Shown piece after piece: positions 1 to 9,718 of a stretch of DNA of 64,000 nt; position 1 is the first letter of the stretch, and every line of letters starts with the position of its first letter. The position numbers were made by a program, and so were the translations under genes. The DNA comes from Mobilicoccus massiliensis (GTDB lineage Bacteria > Actinomycetota > Actinomycetes > Actinomycetales > Dermatophilaceae). The stretch spans positions 864,805-928,804 of the forward strand of contig NZ_LN651331.1 in assembly GCF_000826525.2 (NCBI RefSeq), read 5' to 3'. The notes beneath the pieces are model-generated. The model searched no databases. It had not been told where the DNA came from and saw nothing but the letters and a program-made list of their open reading frames with translations.

Positions 1-1
1 G

Positions 2-1666
2 ATGTTCATCGGCGCGATGATCATCGGCCCGCTGGCCGCCTGGGTGATGAAGAAGTTCGACCAGTGGGTCGACGGCCGCCTCAAGCCCGGTTTCGAGATG
101 CTCGTCAACAACTTCTCCGCGGGCATCATCGGCCTCCTCATGGCCATCGCGGGCATGTTCCTGCTGGCTCCGGTCGTGCTGCGGATCGTCGGGTGGCTCG
201 GTGACGGTGTGCACTTCCTCGTCACCCACCACCTGCTGCCGTTGACGTCGATCCTCATCGAGCCGGCGAAGATCTTCTTCCTCAACAACGCGATCAACCA
301 CGGCGTGCTCACTCCGCTCGGCATCGAGCAGGCGGGCGAGGCCGGCAAGTCGGTGCTCTTCCTGCTCGAGGCGAACCCCGGTCCGGGCCTCGGCATCCTC
401 CTCGCCTACATGGTCTTCGGCCGCGGTGCCGCTCGGGCTTCGGCTCCGGGTGCTGCGATCGTGCACTTCCTCGGCGGCATCCACGAGATCTACTTCCCCT
501 ACGTGCTCATGAAGCCGAAGCTCATCCTCGCCGCGGTCGCCGGCGGCATGACCGGCGTGTTCATCAACGTGATGTTCGACGTCGGCCTGCGCGCCCCTGC
601 GGCACCCGGTTCGATCATCGCGATCTACCTGCAGACGGCGAGCGACAGCTACCTCGGCGTGACCCTCTCGGTGCTCGCCGCCACCCTCGTCAGCTTCGCG
701 GTGGCCGCTCTGCTGCTCAAGACCGACAAGGCCACCGACGACGGTGACCTCTCCGCGGCCACCGCGTCGATGGAGTCGATGAAGGGCAAGAAGTCCTCCG
801 TCTCGGGCGTGCTCGCCGGCGACACCACCGACGGCTCCCACGAGGGCCCGATCCGCACCATCGTGTTCGCGTGCGACGCGGGTATGGGCTCCTCGGCGAT
901 GGGCGCCTCGGTGCTGCGCAAGAAGGTGCAGCAGGCCGGGTTCGCCGACGTCTCGGTGACGAACAAGGCCATCGCGAACCTCACCGACACCGTCGACCTC
1001 GTCGTCAGTCACCAGGACCTCACGCCTCGAGCCCGGCAGCGGACCGGCTCCGCGATCCACGTCTCGGTCGACAACTTCATGAACAGCCCGCGCTACGACG
1101 AGATCGTCGACCTGCTCGAGCGCACCAACCGCGAGGGCGTCGGTCGCGCCGAGACCGATGTCGATCGCCACGCCGCCGTCGCCGCTCCGACGTCAGCTCC
1201 CGCCGACTCACAGAGCACCGATGCCGCTGGAGCCTCCTCGCCCCTCCCCCTCGAGGGGATCCGCCTCGGCGGCCGGGCCGACAGCCGCGATGCCGCCATC
1301 GACGAGGCCGGGCAGCTGCTGCTCGACCAGGGGGCGGTCGACCAGGCGTACGTCGACTCGATGCACGAGCGGGAGGCCTCGGTCTCGACCTACATGGGCA
1401 ACCTGCTCGCCATTCCCCACGGCACCAACGAGGCCAAGAGCGCGATCCGTCGCACCGGGCTCTCGTTCGTCCGCTACGACGAGCCGGTCGACTGGAACGG
1501 TCAGCCGGTGCGTTACGTCGTCGGCATCGCCGGCGTCGGCGACGACCACCTCGCGATCCTCGCCCAGCTCGCGGGCATCTTCCTCGACGAGGAGAAGGTC
1601 GCGCAGATGGACCGCGCGACGAGCCCGGAGGAGATCCAGCGCCTGCTGTCGGGGATCACCGTCTGA
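2..1666 (+). CDS. mtlA: PTS mannitol transporter, EIICBA (5' partial)
   Basis: This membrane permease takes up mannitol and phosphorylates it to mannitol-1-phosphate. The visible protein starts inside the IIC membrane domain (GGIHEIYFPYVLM and the EPAKIFFLNNAINHG region are typical of MtlA). It continues into a IIB domain with the phosphocysteine loop CDAGMGSSAMG near residue 297, and ends in a IIA domain with the active-site histidine in AIPHGTNEAK. From memory of E. coli MtlA, roughly the first 95 residues lie upstream of the window, so the ATG at position 2 is internal. IIC, IIB and IIA are all on one chain, as in E. coli. The family assignment is firm; mannitol specificity rests on the close match of the IIC motifs. 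Confidence 0.93.
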   Translation: MFIGAMIIGPLAAWVMKKFDQWVDGRLKPGFEMLVNNFSAGIIGLLMAIAGMFLLAPVVLRIVGWLGDGVHFLVTHHLLPLTSILIEPAKIFFLNNAINHGVLTPLGIEQAGEAGKSVLFLLEANPGPGLGILLAYMVFGRGAARASAPGAAIVHFLGGIHEIYFPYVLMKPKLILAAVAGGMTGVFINVMFDVGLRAPAAPGSIIAIYLQTASDSYLGVTLSVLAATLVSFAVAALLLKTDKATDDGDLSAATASMESMKGKKSSVSGVLAGDTTDGSHEGPIRTIVFACDAGMGSSAMGASVLRKKVQQAGFADVSVTNKAIANLTDTVDLVVSHQDLTPRARQRTGSAIHVSVDNFMNSPRYDEIVDLLERTNREGVGRAETDVDRHAAVAAPTSAPADSQSTDAAGASSPLPLEGIRLGGRADSRDAAIDEAGQLLLDQGAVDQAYVDSMHEREASVSTYMGNLLAIPHGTNEAKSAIRRTGLSFVRYDEPVDWNGQPVRYVVGIAGVGDDHLAILAQLAGIFLDEEKVAQMDRATSPEEIQRLLSGITV

Positions 1667-1693
1667 GGCCGAACCCGCCCGTGAAGAAGGCTC

Positions 1694-1727
1694 CCGGGGG
1701 CGTGCCGATGATTCGGCACGCCCCCGG
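1694..1727. terminator. Bidirectional hairpin between mtlA and clpX
   Basis: A perfect inverted repeat has 15-bp G/C-rich arms (1694-1708 and 1713-1727) and a 4-nt loop TGAT. It lies between two convergent genes and has no T run, which is common for actinobacterial terminators. Confidence 0.75.
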
Positions 1728-1778
1728 AGTCATGTCGTCAGGTCGCGAGGCCGCAGACCTCGACCGACGATGTGATGA

Positions 1779-3065
1779 TCAGGCCGATTCGCGCTCGTCG
1801 CCACGCTTGCGGCGACGTCCGTCGGCGCCGCCGTGGCGCACCACCGTGGGCGTCACCCGGTCGAGCACGACCTCGCGCGTGACGACGACGCGCGCGATGT
1901 CGTCGTCGCTCGGCACGTCGAACATGACCGGCTGGAGGACCTCCTCCATGATCGCCCGCAGACCACGAGCACCCGTTCCCCTCGACAGTGCCTGCTCGGC
2001 GAGGGCCTCGACCGCGCCGTCGGTGAACTCGAGGTCGACCCCGTCGATCTCGAACATGCGCTTGTACTGCTTGATGAGCGCGTTGCGCGGCTCGACGAGG
2101 ATGCGCACGAGCGCCTCGCGATCCAGCGGCGCGACCGTGGTGATCACCGGAAGCCGGCCGATGAACTCGGGGATGAGCCCGAACTTCATGAGGTCTTCGG
2201 GCATGACGTCGGCGAAGTACTCGGCGGGCGCCTTGACCGCCTGCAGGGCCGCGCCGAACCCGAGGCCGGTCTTGCCCGCGCGCGACTCGATGAGCTTCTC
2301 CAGCCCCGCGAACGCACCGCCCACGATGAACAGCACGTTGGTCGTGTCGATCTGGATGAACTCCTGGTGCGGGTGCTTGCGCCCGCCCTGGGGCGGCACC
2401 GACGCGGTCGTGCCCTCGAGGATCTTCAACAGTGCCTGCTGCACACCCTCACCGGAGACGTCCCGGGTGATCGACGGGTTCTCGCTCTTGCGAGCGATCT
2501 TGTCGACCTCGTCGATGTAGATGATGCCCGTCTCGGCCTTCTTGACGTCGTAGTCGGCGGCCTGGATGAGCTTGAGCAGGATGTTCTCGACGTCCTCGCC
2601 CACGTACCCGGCCTCGGTGAGCGCCGTGGCGTCGGCGATGGCGAACGGCACGTTGAGCATGCGCGCGAGCGTCTGCGCCAGGTAGGTCTTGCCGCACCCC
2701 GTGGGGCCGATGAGCAGGATGTTCGACTTCGCGATGTCGACCGGCTCCTCGCCCTTCTTGAGCGACTCCCCCGCCTGGATGCGCTTGTAGTGGTTGTAGA
2801 CGGCGACGGCGAGCGCCCGCTTGGCCTCGTCCTGACCGATGACGAACTGCTGGAGGAAGTCGAAGATCTCGCGCGGCTTGGGCAACTCCCCCAGGCCGAG
2901 CTCACTGGCCTCGGCGAGCTCCTCCTCGATGATCTCGTTGCACAGGTCGATGCACTCGTCGCAGATATAGACACCGGGCCCGGCGATGAGCTTCTTGACC
3001 TGCTTCTGGCTCTTACCGCAGAACGAGCACTTGAGCAGGTCACCGCCCTCTCCGATACGTGCCAC
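1779..3065 (-). CDS. clpX: ATP-dependent Clp protease ATP-binding subunit ClpX
   Basis: ClpX is the AAA+ unfoldase that feeds substrates into ClpP. The N-terminal zinc-binding domain has four cysteines (CSFC and CDEC). Walker A is GPTGCGKT, Walker B is [10 protein letters not shown], and the sensor/arginine region and the IGF-type loop ([10 protein letters not shown]) follow. The GTG at 3065 is chosen because GGGAGGA lies just upstream and because it gives a 428-residue protein, the usual size. An ATG further upstream would add about 30 residues with no family resemblance. The gene is separated from clpP2 by an APC transporter gene but is on the same strand. Confidence 0.96.
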   Translation of the reverse strand: MARIGEGGDLLKCSFCGKSQKQVKKLIAGPGVYICDECIDLCNEIIEEELAEASELGLGELPKPREIFDFLQQFVIGQDEAKRALAVAVYNHYKRIQAGESLKKGEEPVDIAKSNILLIGPTGCGKTYLAQTLARMLNVPFAIADATALTEAGYVGEDVENILLKLIQAADYDVKKAETGIIYIDEVDKIARKSENPSITRDVSGEGVQQALLKILEGTTASVPPQGGRKHPHQEFIQIDTTNVLFIVGGAFAGLEKLIESRAGKTGLGFGAALQAVKAPAEYFADVMPEDLMKFGLIPEFIGRLPVITTVAPLDREALVRILVEPRNALIKQYKRMFEIDGVDLEFTDGAVEALAEQALSRGTGARGLRAIMEEVLQPVMFDVPSDDDIARVVVTREVVLDRVTPTVVRHGGADGRRRKRGDERESA

Positions 3066-3179
3066 GTGTCCTCCCTCGTCGTTCGCCGAACTCGTCGCCC
3101 TCTCGGGCCCGTCGCGTACGTGACGGTACCGCCCCCACTTGGTTACGTCCTCCATTGAACCCCGGTGTCGGGCGGCACG

Positions 3180-3212
3180 GCGCCTCTGTCCGCTGAGGGC
3201 GGACAGAGGCGC
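3180..3212 (-). terminator. Hairpin downstream of the APC transporter gene
   Basis: Perfect 14-bp arms (3180-3193 and 3199-3212) enclose a 5-nt loop. The hairpin lies just after the transporter stop codon and ahead of clpX, so clpX probably has its own promoter between 3066 and 3180. Confidence 0.7.
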
Positions 3213-3233
3213 ATCGTGCGACGAGGTGGTGGC

Positions 3234-4751
3234 TCAGATCTGGATCGCTCCCGTGGCGAGACCGACGACGCCGGCTGCCGCGGCGACGACGACGATCGCG
3301 GCGATGGCCATCTCGTACGGTCGGAACACCGGCAGCCGAGCCTCTCGACGGGCCCAGACGTAGAGGCCGGCCCCGACCACGTAGAAGATGCACGCGAGCA
3401 GCAAGTACTGCAGCTCGGCGGCGTAGACGAGCCAGACGGCGTAGACGACGGCCACGAGCGCGATGACGAGCGCGCCCAGACCGATGTGCCGGTCGCCGGA
3501 GCCACCGTCACGCAGCGCCGTGACCACCGCGTACGTCACCGACCAGAAGTACGGCAGCAGAACGAGGGCCGAGGCGAGGTAGATGAGCGTGTTGTAGGTG
3601 CCGGCGTTGACGAGCGTCCACACGAGCATCGCCTGGATGCACAGGCTCGTCATCCACAGTGCGTTGACCGGCGCGCCGTTCTTGTTCTCCTTGGCGAGCC
3701 AGCGCGGCATGACCCCCTCCTGCGCCGGCTTGAGGAGGATCTCGGCGCACAACAGGGTCCAGCTCAGCAGGGCGCCGAGGATCGAGACGATGAGGCCGAT
3801 CGAGATGAACCACGTTCCCCACGGACCGACGACGCTCGAGAGCACCGCGGCCATCGACGGCTTGGACAGCCCTGCGACGTCGGCCTGGGCCATGACGCCG
3901 TACGAGACGAGGTTGACGAGCACGAGCAGGGCCAGGACGGCGAGGAAGCCGACGACCGTGGCCTTGCCGACGTCGGAGCGCTTCTGCGCCCGAGAGCTGA
4001 AGATGCTCGCGCCCTCGATGCCGATGAACACCCAGACGGTCACCATCATCATGTTCTTGACCTGGTCTATGGTCGAGCCGAGCGGCTCGCCGTCCAGGGT
4101 GACCGTGCGTCCCCAGAAGTCCGCGGTGAAGATCCCAAGATCGAAGGCGACGACCGCCAGCACGACGAAGAGGACGATCGGGACGATCTTGGCGATCGTC
4201 ACGACCGTGTTGAGGATCGCGGCCTCCTTGACGCCGCGAAGGATGAGCAGGTGGTAGCACCACAAGAGGACCGAGGCTCCGACGATCGAGGCCGGGGTCG
4301 GACCGAACGAACCGCCGACGCCCTCGACCTCGCGGAAGATCGGGAAGAAGTTGCCGAGCGTGCCGAACGCCATGACGAAGAACGCCACGTTGCCCACCCA
4401 GGCGCTGATCCAGTACCCCCACGCCGAGGTGTACCCGATGAAGTCGCCGAAGCCGGCTCGGGCGTAACCGTAGACGCCGCCGTCGACCTCCGGCCGGGCG
4501 GTGGACAGGGTCTGGAACGTCAGGGCCAGCATGAGCATGCCGACGCCCGTGATCGTCCATCCGATGAGCACGGGGCCGGGGGCCGCTGCGCTCGCCATGT
4601 CGGAGGGGATGTTGAAGATCCCCGCCCCGATCATCGAGCCGATCGCGAGCGCGGTGAGCGCCGCGAGCGGAAGACCGCCCGGCCTCTGGACCGCTGACCC
4701 CGCACTGCCTTCGTTCGCTCCCGGTACGAGCCGGTCGGAGATCGTCGCCAT
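3234..4751 (-). CDS. APC-family basic amino acid/polyamine antiporter
   Basis: A 505-residue integral membrane protein with about 12-13 hydrophobic segments. The first helix carries the APC signature IGSMIGAGIFNIP. The next region, GVYGYARAGFGDFIGYTSAW, resembles the ArcD/YdgI arginine-ornithine type of antiporter (TC 2.A.3.2), so exchange of a cationic amino acid or polyamine is the likely role; the exact substrate cannot be read. The ATG at 4751 is preceded by AGAGGACAG. It sits between clpP2 and clpX, bounded by hairpins on both sides, so it is an independent unit inserted in the clp cluster. A palindrome about 75 bp upstream may be a regulator site. Confidence 0.85.
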   Translation of the reverse strand: MATISDRLVPGANEGSAGSAVQRPGGLPLAALTALAIGSMIGAGIFNIPSDMASAAAPGPVLIGWTITGVGMLMLALTFQTLSTARPEVDGGVYGYARAGFGDFIGYTSAWGYWISAWVGNVAFFVMAFGTLGNFFPIFREVEGVGGSFGPTPASIVGASVLLWCYHLLILRGVKEAAILNTVVTIAKIVPIVLFVVLAVVAFDLGIFTADFWGRTVTLDGEPLGSTIDQVKNMMMVTVWVFIGIEGASIFSSRAQKRSDVGKATVVGFLAVLALLVLVNLVSYGVMAQADVAGLSKPSMAAVLSSVVGPWGTWFISIGLIVSILGALLSWTLLCAEILLKPAQEGVMPRWLAKENKNGAPVNALWMTSLCIQAMLVWTLVNAGTYNTLIYLASALVLLPYFWSVTYAVVTALRDGGSGDRHIGLGALVIALVAVVYAVWLVYAAELQYLLLACIFYVVGAGLYVWARREARLPVFRPYEMAIAAIVVVAAAAGVVGLATGAIQI

Positions 4752-4826
4752 GACCTGTCCTCTCGTCTGCGCCACGTCGCGCACTGCCAGGATGACGGCG
4801 CGAGGGTGCGCTGCGCAGGAGTTTCA

Positions 4827-4842
4827 TACCGTCCGGTCGGTA
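4827..4842. promoter_or_regulatory. Possible TetR-type operator upstream of the APC transporter
   Basis: The 16-bp imperfect palindrome TACCGTCCGGTCGGTA resembles the ACCGNCCGGNCGGT sites bound by many TetR-family repressors. It lies 76-91 bp upstream of the transporter start codon. No regulator gene is adjacent, so this is an inference from shape only. Confidence 0.35.
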
Positions 4843-4871
4843 CAGTCGATGTGACGTCGGTCATACGACGA

Positions 4872-4908
4872 CGAAGGGCCGGTGGTGTCGAACACCACCA
4901 GCCCTTCG
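4872..4908 (-). terminator. Terminator of the tig-clpP1-clpP2 cluster
   Basis: Arms of 17 bp (4872-4888 and 4892-4908) contain one wobble-type mismatch and enclose a 3-nt loop. The hairpin lies 44 bp after the clpP2 stop codon. Confidence 0.7.
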
Positions 4909-4951
4909 AACAGGCCTGCGCGCCGGCAGAACTCGCGCGCGGCCGGCCGGC

Positions 4952-5617
4952 TCAGCCCTGCTTGGACGCCTTACGGCTGACGAGCACCTCGTCGATGATC
5001 CCGTAGCTCTTGGCCTCCTCGGCCGAGAGGAACTTGTCGCGCTCGATGTCCTCGTTGACCTGCTCCGGCGTGCGGCCGGAGTGGTCGGCGAGGGTCTGCT
5101 CGAGCCAGGTGCGCATGCGGAAGACCTCGTTGGCCTGGATCTCGATGTCGCTGGCCTGACCGTAGTCACTGCCACCGAGGGCCGGCTGGTGGATGAGCAC
5201 GCGGCTGTTCGGCAGCGCGTACCGCTTGCCCGGGGCGCCGGCGGCGAGCAACACGGCGGCCGCGCTCGCGGCCTGCCCGACGACGAACGTCTGCACGTCG
5301 GGGCGGATGAACTGCATCGTGTCGTAGATCGCGGTCATCGCCGTGAACGAGCCACCGGGGCTGTTGATGTACATGATGATGTCGCGGTCGGGGTCCTGGC
5401 TCTCCAGCACGATGAGCTGGGCGATGAGGTCGTCCGCCGACGCGTCGTCGACCTGGGCGCCGAGGAAGATGATGCGGTCCTCGAACATCTTCGTGTACGG
5501 GTCGGTGCGCTTCATCCCGTAGGAGGTGCGCTCCTCGAACTGCGGCAGGATGTAGCGGCTCGAGGGAACGGCGACGCGATCGGGCGCGGTGGCCATGCGG
5601 GGCGTGATGATGTCCAT
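4952..5617 (-). CDS. clpP2: ATP-dependent Clp protease proteolytic subunit ClpP2
   Basis: Serine protease subunit of the Clp complex (221 residues). The oxyanion loop YINSPGGS, the nucleophile serine in VGQAASAAAVLLA, the histidine in VLIHQPALGG and the aspartate in ERDKFLSAEEAKSYGIID are all present. ATG 5617 has GGAG 8 nt upstream. It starts 22 bp after the end of clpP1. Actinobacteria usually make a mixed ClpP1P2 tetradecamer, which the pair here fits. The numbering follows gene order, with the second gene called clpP2. Confidence 0.95.
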   Translation of the reverse strand: MDIITPRMATAPDRVAVPSSRYILPQFEERTSYGMKRTDPYTKMFEDRIIFLGAQVDDASADDLIAQLIVLESQDPDRDIIMYINSPGGSFTAMTAIYDTMQFIRPDVQTFVVGQAASAAAVLLAAGAPGKRYALPNSRVLIHQPALGGSDYGQASDIEIQANEVFRMRTWLEQTLADHSGRTPEQVNEDIERDKFLSAEEAKSYGIIDEVLVSRKASKQG

Positions 5618-5639
5618 TCGGTACTCCAAGTCTCTTAGG

Positions 5640-6260
5640 TCAGGACTGCGTGCCGCCGGCGCCGGGCGCCTGGACCGCACGGGAGAAGACGTGGTCGACG
5701 AAGCCGTACTCCTTGGCCTCCTCGGCACTGAACCAACGGTCGCGGTCGGAGTCCTTGGTGATCTGCTCGACGGTCTGCCCCGTGTGCTCCGCGATGAGCT
5801 CGGCCATCTGACGCTTGATGAACAGCATCTGCTCGGCCTGGATCTTGATGTCGGTCGCCGTTCCACCGATGCCGCCGAGCGGCTGGTGCATGAGGATGCG
5901 GCTGTGGGGCGTGGCGTAGCGCTTGCCCTTGGCGCCCGCCGACAGGAGGAACTGGCCCATGCTCGCGGCCATGCCCATGGCCACGGTGCACACGTCGTTG
6001 GGCACCCAGTTCATCGTGTCGTAGATCGCCATGCCGGCCGAGATCGACCCGCCGGGGCTGTTGATGTACAGCCAGATGTCGCTCTCCGGGTCCTCTGCCG
6101 CGAGCAGCAGCAACTGGGCGCAGATGGCGTTCGCGTTGTCGTCGCGCACGTCCGACCCGAGGAAGATGATCCGTTCCTTGAGGAGCCGGTTGTAGATGTG
6201 GTCGTCGAGCCCGCCCTTGGGGCCCTGATCGGCGGCGACGATATCGCTGCGGTGGTCCAC
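5640..6260 (-). CDS. clpP1: ATP-dependent Clp protease proteolytic subunit ClpP1
   Basis: Paralogue of clpP2 and first of the tandem pair (206 residues). It shows [19 protein letters not shown], the active-site serine in [12 protein letters not shown], histidine in ILMHQPLGG and aspartate in [17 protein letters not shown]. The GTG at 6260 is chosen because GGGAG lies 7 nt upstream and the protein then begins shortly before the conserved core, as in relatives. A gap of 218 bp with a hairpin separates it from tig, so it may have its own promoter. Confidence 0.95.
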   Translation of the reverse strand: MDHRSDIVAADQGPKGGLDDHIYNRLLKERIIFLGSDVRDDNANAICAQLLLLAAEDPESDIWLYINSPGGSISAGMAIYDTMNWVPNDVCTVAMGMAASMGQFLLSAGAKGKRYATPHSRILMHQPLGGIGGTATDIKIQAEQMLFIKRQMAELIAEHTGQTVEQITKDSDRDRWFSAEEAKEYGFVDHVFSRAVQAPGAGGTQS

Positions 6261-6437
6261 GCTGAAACTCCCTTGGTCGTGACTGGCAGGACCGCGGCGG
6301 CCGGTGGCCCGGCTCCGCCGCGTCTCTTCACACGAGGCTAACGTCGCAGGCCTGCTGCCTCTTCCCCCGCTCGGTACTGTTCGCCGTGAGCGGACTACGG
6401 GCGAGCGCACCAGGTCCGGGTGCCTCGACGAACGGCG

Positions 6438-6468
6438 ACGGCGCCGCCCCCGAAGGGTGCGGCGCCGT
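6438..6468 (-). terminator. Hairpin after tig
   Basis: Perfect 10-bp G/C arms (6438-6447 and 6459-6468) lie directly after the tig stop codon. They could end or attenuate transcription from tig into clpP1. Confidence 0.5.
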
Positions 6469-6478
6469 GCCTCACGTC

Positions 6479-7900
6479 TCACTTCTCGTCGGAGTCCTTG
6501 TCGGATTCCCCGTCACCGGCCTCGTCCTGCGCGGACTCGTCGGTGGGAACGACCTCGTCTCCCTCGACGACCTCGACCACCTCGACGTCGTCGGTGTTCT
6601 CAGTGTCGTCGGCGTCGTCGCCACCGGTCTCGATCGTGGCGGAGAGGTCGACGGGCTCGCCGTTGGTGTCGGTGACCTTGGCCTCCTCCATGACGGCGGC
6701 CAGGGCCTTACGACGAGCCACTTCGGCAGCCATCGCACCGGCCTGCCGGCCCTCGTCCATCGCCTGCGCGAGCTGGCCCGGGTCCATGCCGTACTGCTGC
6801 GCGGTCATGATGAGGTACTCGATGAGCTCCTGCTGGCTGACCGTGACCTCGCTCTTCTCGGCGATGGCGTCGAGGAGGAGCTGGGTGCGCAGGGCCTGCA
6901 GCGTGTTCTCGCGAACCTCGGTGCGGTGATCCTCGTCCTCGGTCTCGTGGGTGCCCTCGGCGAAGTGCGCGTCGACCTCGGCGTCGAGAACGGACTCGGG
7001 AACCTCGAACTCGATGGTCTCGAGAAGGTGCTCGAGGATCTTGTCGCGGGCCTGCAGACCCTGCTGGAACGCCTGGGCCTGCTCGGCCTGCTTGCGCAGG
7101 TCCGCGCGCAGCTCGTCGAGCGTGTCGAACTCGGAGGCCATCTGGGCGAAGTCGTCGTCGAGCTCGGGCAGTTCGCGTTCCTTGCACGAACGCAGGGTGA
7201 CGGTGATCTTCGCGTCCTCGCCCTCGCGGTCGCCGCCGGCCAGCGGCGCCTCGAAGGTCTTCTCCTCGTCGACGGTCATGCCGACGAGCGCGTCGTCCAG
7301 ACCCTCGATCATCGTGCGCGAGCCGATCTCGTAGGAGACGCCCTCGACGTTGTCGATCTCCTCGCCGTCGATCTCGCCGCGCAGGTCGATCGTGACGAAG
7401 TCGCCCTCCTGGGCCGGGCGGTCGACGCCGACGAGGGTGCCGAAGCGCGCCTGCAGCTCCTCGACGCGGCGGGCGAGCTCGGTGTCGACGTCGGCCTCGG
7501 CGACGGGGTCGACCTGCACGGCGATCTCGGAGAACTCCGGCAGCTCGATGGTCGGGCGCACGTCGAGCTCGGCGGTGAACGCGAGCTGGTCACCGGCCTC
7601 CATCGGCACCTCGGTGAGGTCGACCTCGGGCTGGCCCATCGGACGGATGTCGTTCTCCTCGACGGCCTCGCCGTAGAGCTGCGGGAGCGCCTCGTTGATG
7701 GCCTCCTGCATGACCGCGCCCTTGCCGACGCGCTGGTCGATGATGCGGGCCGGCACCTTGCCGGGGCGGAACCCGGGAATGGAGATCTGCGACCCGATGG
7801 CCTTGTACGCCGCGTCGATGCTCGGCTTGAGCTCCTCGTACGGGACCTCGACGGTCATCTTGACCCGGGTCGGCGACAGGGTCTCGACGGAACTCTTCAC
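6479..7900 (-). CDS. tig: Trigger factor
   Basis: Ribosome-bound chaperone and peptidyl-prolyl isomerase. The N-terminal ribosome-binding domain contains the signature GFRPGKVP near residue 45. An FKBP-like domain follows ([14 protein letters not shown]), then a long helical C-terminal domain and an acidic tail rich in Asp/Glu. The GTG at 7900 (Val-Lys-Ser-Ser-Val) has GGAG 8 nt upstream and gives 473 residues, normal for actinobacteria. Placement directly before clpP1-clpP2 is the classic arrangement. Confidence 0.95.
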   Translation of the reverse strand: MKSSVETLSPTRVKMTVEVPYEELKPSIDAAYKAIGSQISIPGFRPGKVPARIIDQRVGKGAVMQEAINEALPQLYGEAVEENDIRPMGQPEVDLTEVPMEAGDQLAFTAELDVRPTIELPEFSEIAVQVDPVAEADVDTELARRVEELQARFGTLVGVDRPAQEGDFVTIDLRGEIDGEEIDNVEGVSYEIGSRTMIEGLDDALVGMTVDEEKTFEAPLAGGDREGEDAKITVTLRSCKERELPELDDDFAQMASEFDTLDELRADLRKQAEQAQAFQQGLQARDKILEHLLETIEFEVPESVLDAEVDAHFAEGTHETEDEDHRTEVRENTLQALRTQLLLDAIAEKSEVTVSQQELIEYLIMTAQQYGMDPGQLAQAMDEGRQAGAMAAEVARRKALAAVMEEAKVTDTNGEPVDLSATIETGGDDADDTENTDDVEVVEVVEGDEVVPTDESAQDEAGDGESDKDSDEK

Positions 7901-8133
7901 TGCGGGCACTCCAGCATCGATCGGCAACGGATGGACGCCGGTGAGAACGAGTCGTACCTCACCGGCAAGTCTCGACACAGCGCCGGCACGATGACATGCC
8001 AGCGGACGAGACAGGTCGTTTCATGCTACCGGGTCGCCCTGCGCCTCTGTCGACTCGGGCGGCCACGGCGCCGCGGGTCGACGGAATCGGCGAACAGGCC
8101 TGCGATCCGCGCGGATGACGAGGTGGAACATGG

Positions 8134-8207
8134 TCGGGCTGACAGGATTCGAACCTGCGACATCGTGCTCCCAAAGCACGCGCGCTACCAAGCTGCGCCA
8201 CAGCCCG
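8134..8207 (-). tRNA. tRNA-Pro (TGG)
   Basis: A 74-nt cloverleaf on the minus strand. The acceptor stem CGGGCTG pairs with CAGCCCG, the T-loop is GGTTCGAATCC, and the anticodon loop is TTTGGGA with anticodon TGG. Confidence 0.95.
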
Positions 8208-8350
8208 TGGACTCCTCAGGGTAACCCGCGATCGACGCGCCCCCTCGCACCGGCGAGCGTGGGGTTGCGACGCGCACCACCGGCGCCGATTCGAACTGCG
8301 GCGCACCGGGCGGGTATGCTGCGTGCTGCGCTCGGCCCACGCCGGCGCGT

Positions 8351-8421
8351 GCGGGTGTAGCTCAATGGTAGAGCCTCAGTCTTCCAAACTGATTACGCGA
8401 GTTCGATTCTCGTCACCCGCT
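8351..8421 (+). tRNA. tRNA-Gly (TCC)
   Basis: A 71-nt cloverleaf with acceptor GCGGGTG pairing with CACCCGC, discriminator T, T-loop GTTCGATTC and anticodon loop CTTCCAA (anticodon TCC). Confidence 0.95.
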
Positions 8422-8431
8422 CCACACATCT

Positions 8432-8461
8432 CGAAGGCCACCGCAGCGGCGGTGGCCTTCG
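8432..8461 (+). terminator. Hairpin downstream of tRNA-Gly
   Basis: Perfect 13-bp arms (8432-8444 and 8449-8461) enclose a 4-nt loop, 10 bp after the tRNA. The hairpin also lies downstream of nothing on the minus strand but precedes the end of the convergent phosphatase gene. Confidence 0.65.
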
Positions 8462-8498
8462 TCGTTCTCCGGTTCCTCGACGTGCGCCCGGGCGTCCT

Positions 8499-9617
8499 TC
8501 ACTCACGCCAGAGAAGGATGACGCTGCGGTCGTCGGTGTCGCCGCTCGGCGCCTGCGCGCACAGCCGCCGCGCTCCCCCGTCGAACCCGCCGGTGACGAG
8601 GCATTCGGCCTTGCCGAGGAGCCGGTCGATGCCGTCGTCGAGGGCGCGATCGTGCTGCTCGACGAGGCCGTCGGAGTACAGCAGCACGGCGTCGTGGTGG
8701 CGCAGGACGCCTTCGTCGCAGCGGTACTCCGGGTCGGCGACGAGACCGAGTGCCGGCCCCACCTGCTCCTGCGCCACGGCCCAGTGGCCGCTGCCGCCGT
8801 GGAACACCGCCGCGGGCGGATGACCGGCCCGGCGGACCTCGAAGTCTCCCGTCAGGAGGTCGACGACGAGATGCACGGCGGTGGCGTATCCCTCACCCCA
8901 CTGCTGCCGCAGCACGTAGTCGTTGGCCACGCCCAGCAGATCCTCCGGCGGGACCGCGCCGACGAGCGCATCGAGTGCTCCCGACAGCTGCACCGCGCGC
9001 GTCGCCGAGCGCAGACCCTTGCCCGAGACGTCGACGAGCACGGCCTCGAACCGCTCCCTCTCCGCGTCGAGGTGGGAGACGATGAAATCACCGGAGAACG
9101 GATGATCGAACGCGGGACAGATGGCGCCTTCGACACACCATCGGTGCGGCAGGCGCGGCAGCACGGCCCGCCGTTCCAGGGCGACCCGCAACTCGTCGAG
9201 CATCGCCTCCCCGCTGCGCCCTTGAACCCCGACGCGGGCGCGCGCCATCGAACGCCACATGGTCACCGTCGCGATGACCGTGCCGGCGACGAAGGAGCCC
9301 ACGGCATCCGAGAAGCTCTCGTCGGTGAGCACGCCTGCGGCCGTGAGACACCCGAGGCAGATGGCCACGACGAACGCGTGGTCGCCGGGGCGGTGGATCA
9401 CGCCGCTGATGACGATGATCGGCAGGAAGGCCGCCCAGGGGACCACCTCGGGGTGGTCGACCATGACGAAGAGGAACGTGAAGGCGACGAGGACGAGCAG
9501 AATCGCGCTCGCGTGCCCGTTGGGGTAGGTCGCGGCACGTGGCACCGTCGCACGCCACGCGCGGGCCGCCACCAGGTCGGGGCGTCTGCGCAGAGTACGT
9601 GCTGACAGGCTCGTCAT
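8499..9617 (-). CDS. Membrane-anchored PP2C/SpoIIE-type serine phosphatase
   Basis: The N-terminal third (residues about 37-130) has several hydrophobic helices. The C-terminal half is a SpoIIE-like PP2C phosphatase domain: GDFIVSHLD, VLVDVSGKG, RAGHPPAAVFHGG, LLYSDGLVE and a final DDRSVILLW. These aspartates and glycines form the two-metal site of the family. Such phosphatases usually reset anti-sigma-factor antagonists, but no partner gene is next to it. ATG 9617 is the only good start, with a weak ribosome site. Function beyond the fold is not known. Confidence 0.85.
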   Translation of the reverse strand: MTSLSARTLRRRPDLVAARAWRATVPRAATYPNGHASAILLVLVAFTFLFVMVDHPEVVPWAAFLPIIVISGVIHRPGDHAFVVAICLGCLTAAGVLTDESFSDAVGSFVAGTVIATVTMWRSMARARVGVQGRSGEAMLDELRVALERRAVLPRLPHRWCVEGAICPAFDHPFSGDFIVSHLDAERERFEAVLVDVSGKGLRSATRAVQLSGALDALVGAVPPEDLLGVANDYVLRQQWGEGYATAVHLVVDLLTGDFEVRRAGHPPAAVFHGGSGHWAVAQEQVGPALGLVADPEYRCDEGVLRHHDAVLLYSDGLVEQHDRALDDGIDRLLGKAECLVTGGFDGGARRLCAQAPSGDTDDRSVILLWRE

Positions 9618-9718
9618 CTTCCGGACCCTAGTCCCAATTCGAGCGGACTGACAAGGGGCCTTTCATGTCAAGCCCCGAGGGTCCCGAAGACGCTCCGAGG
9701 ACGGTCGTCCCACCCCGA

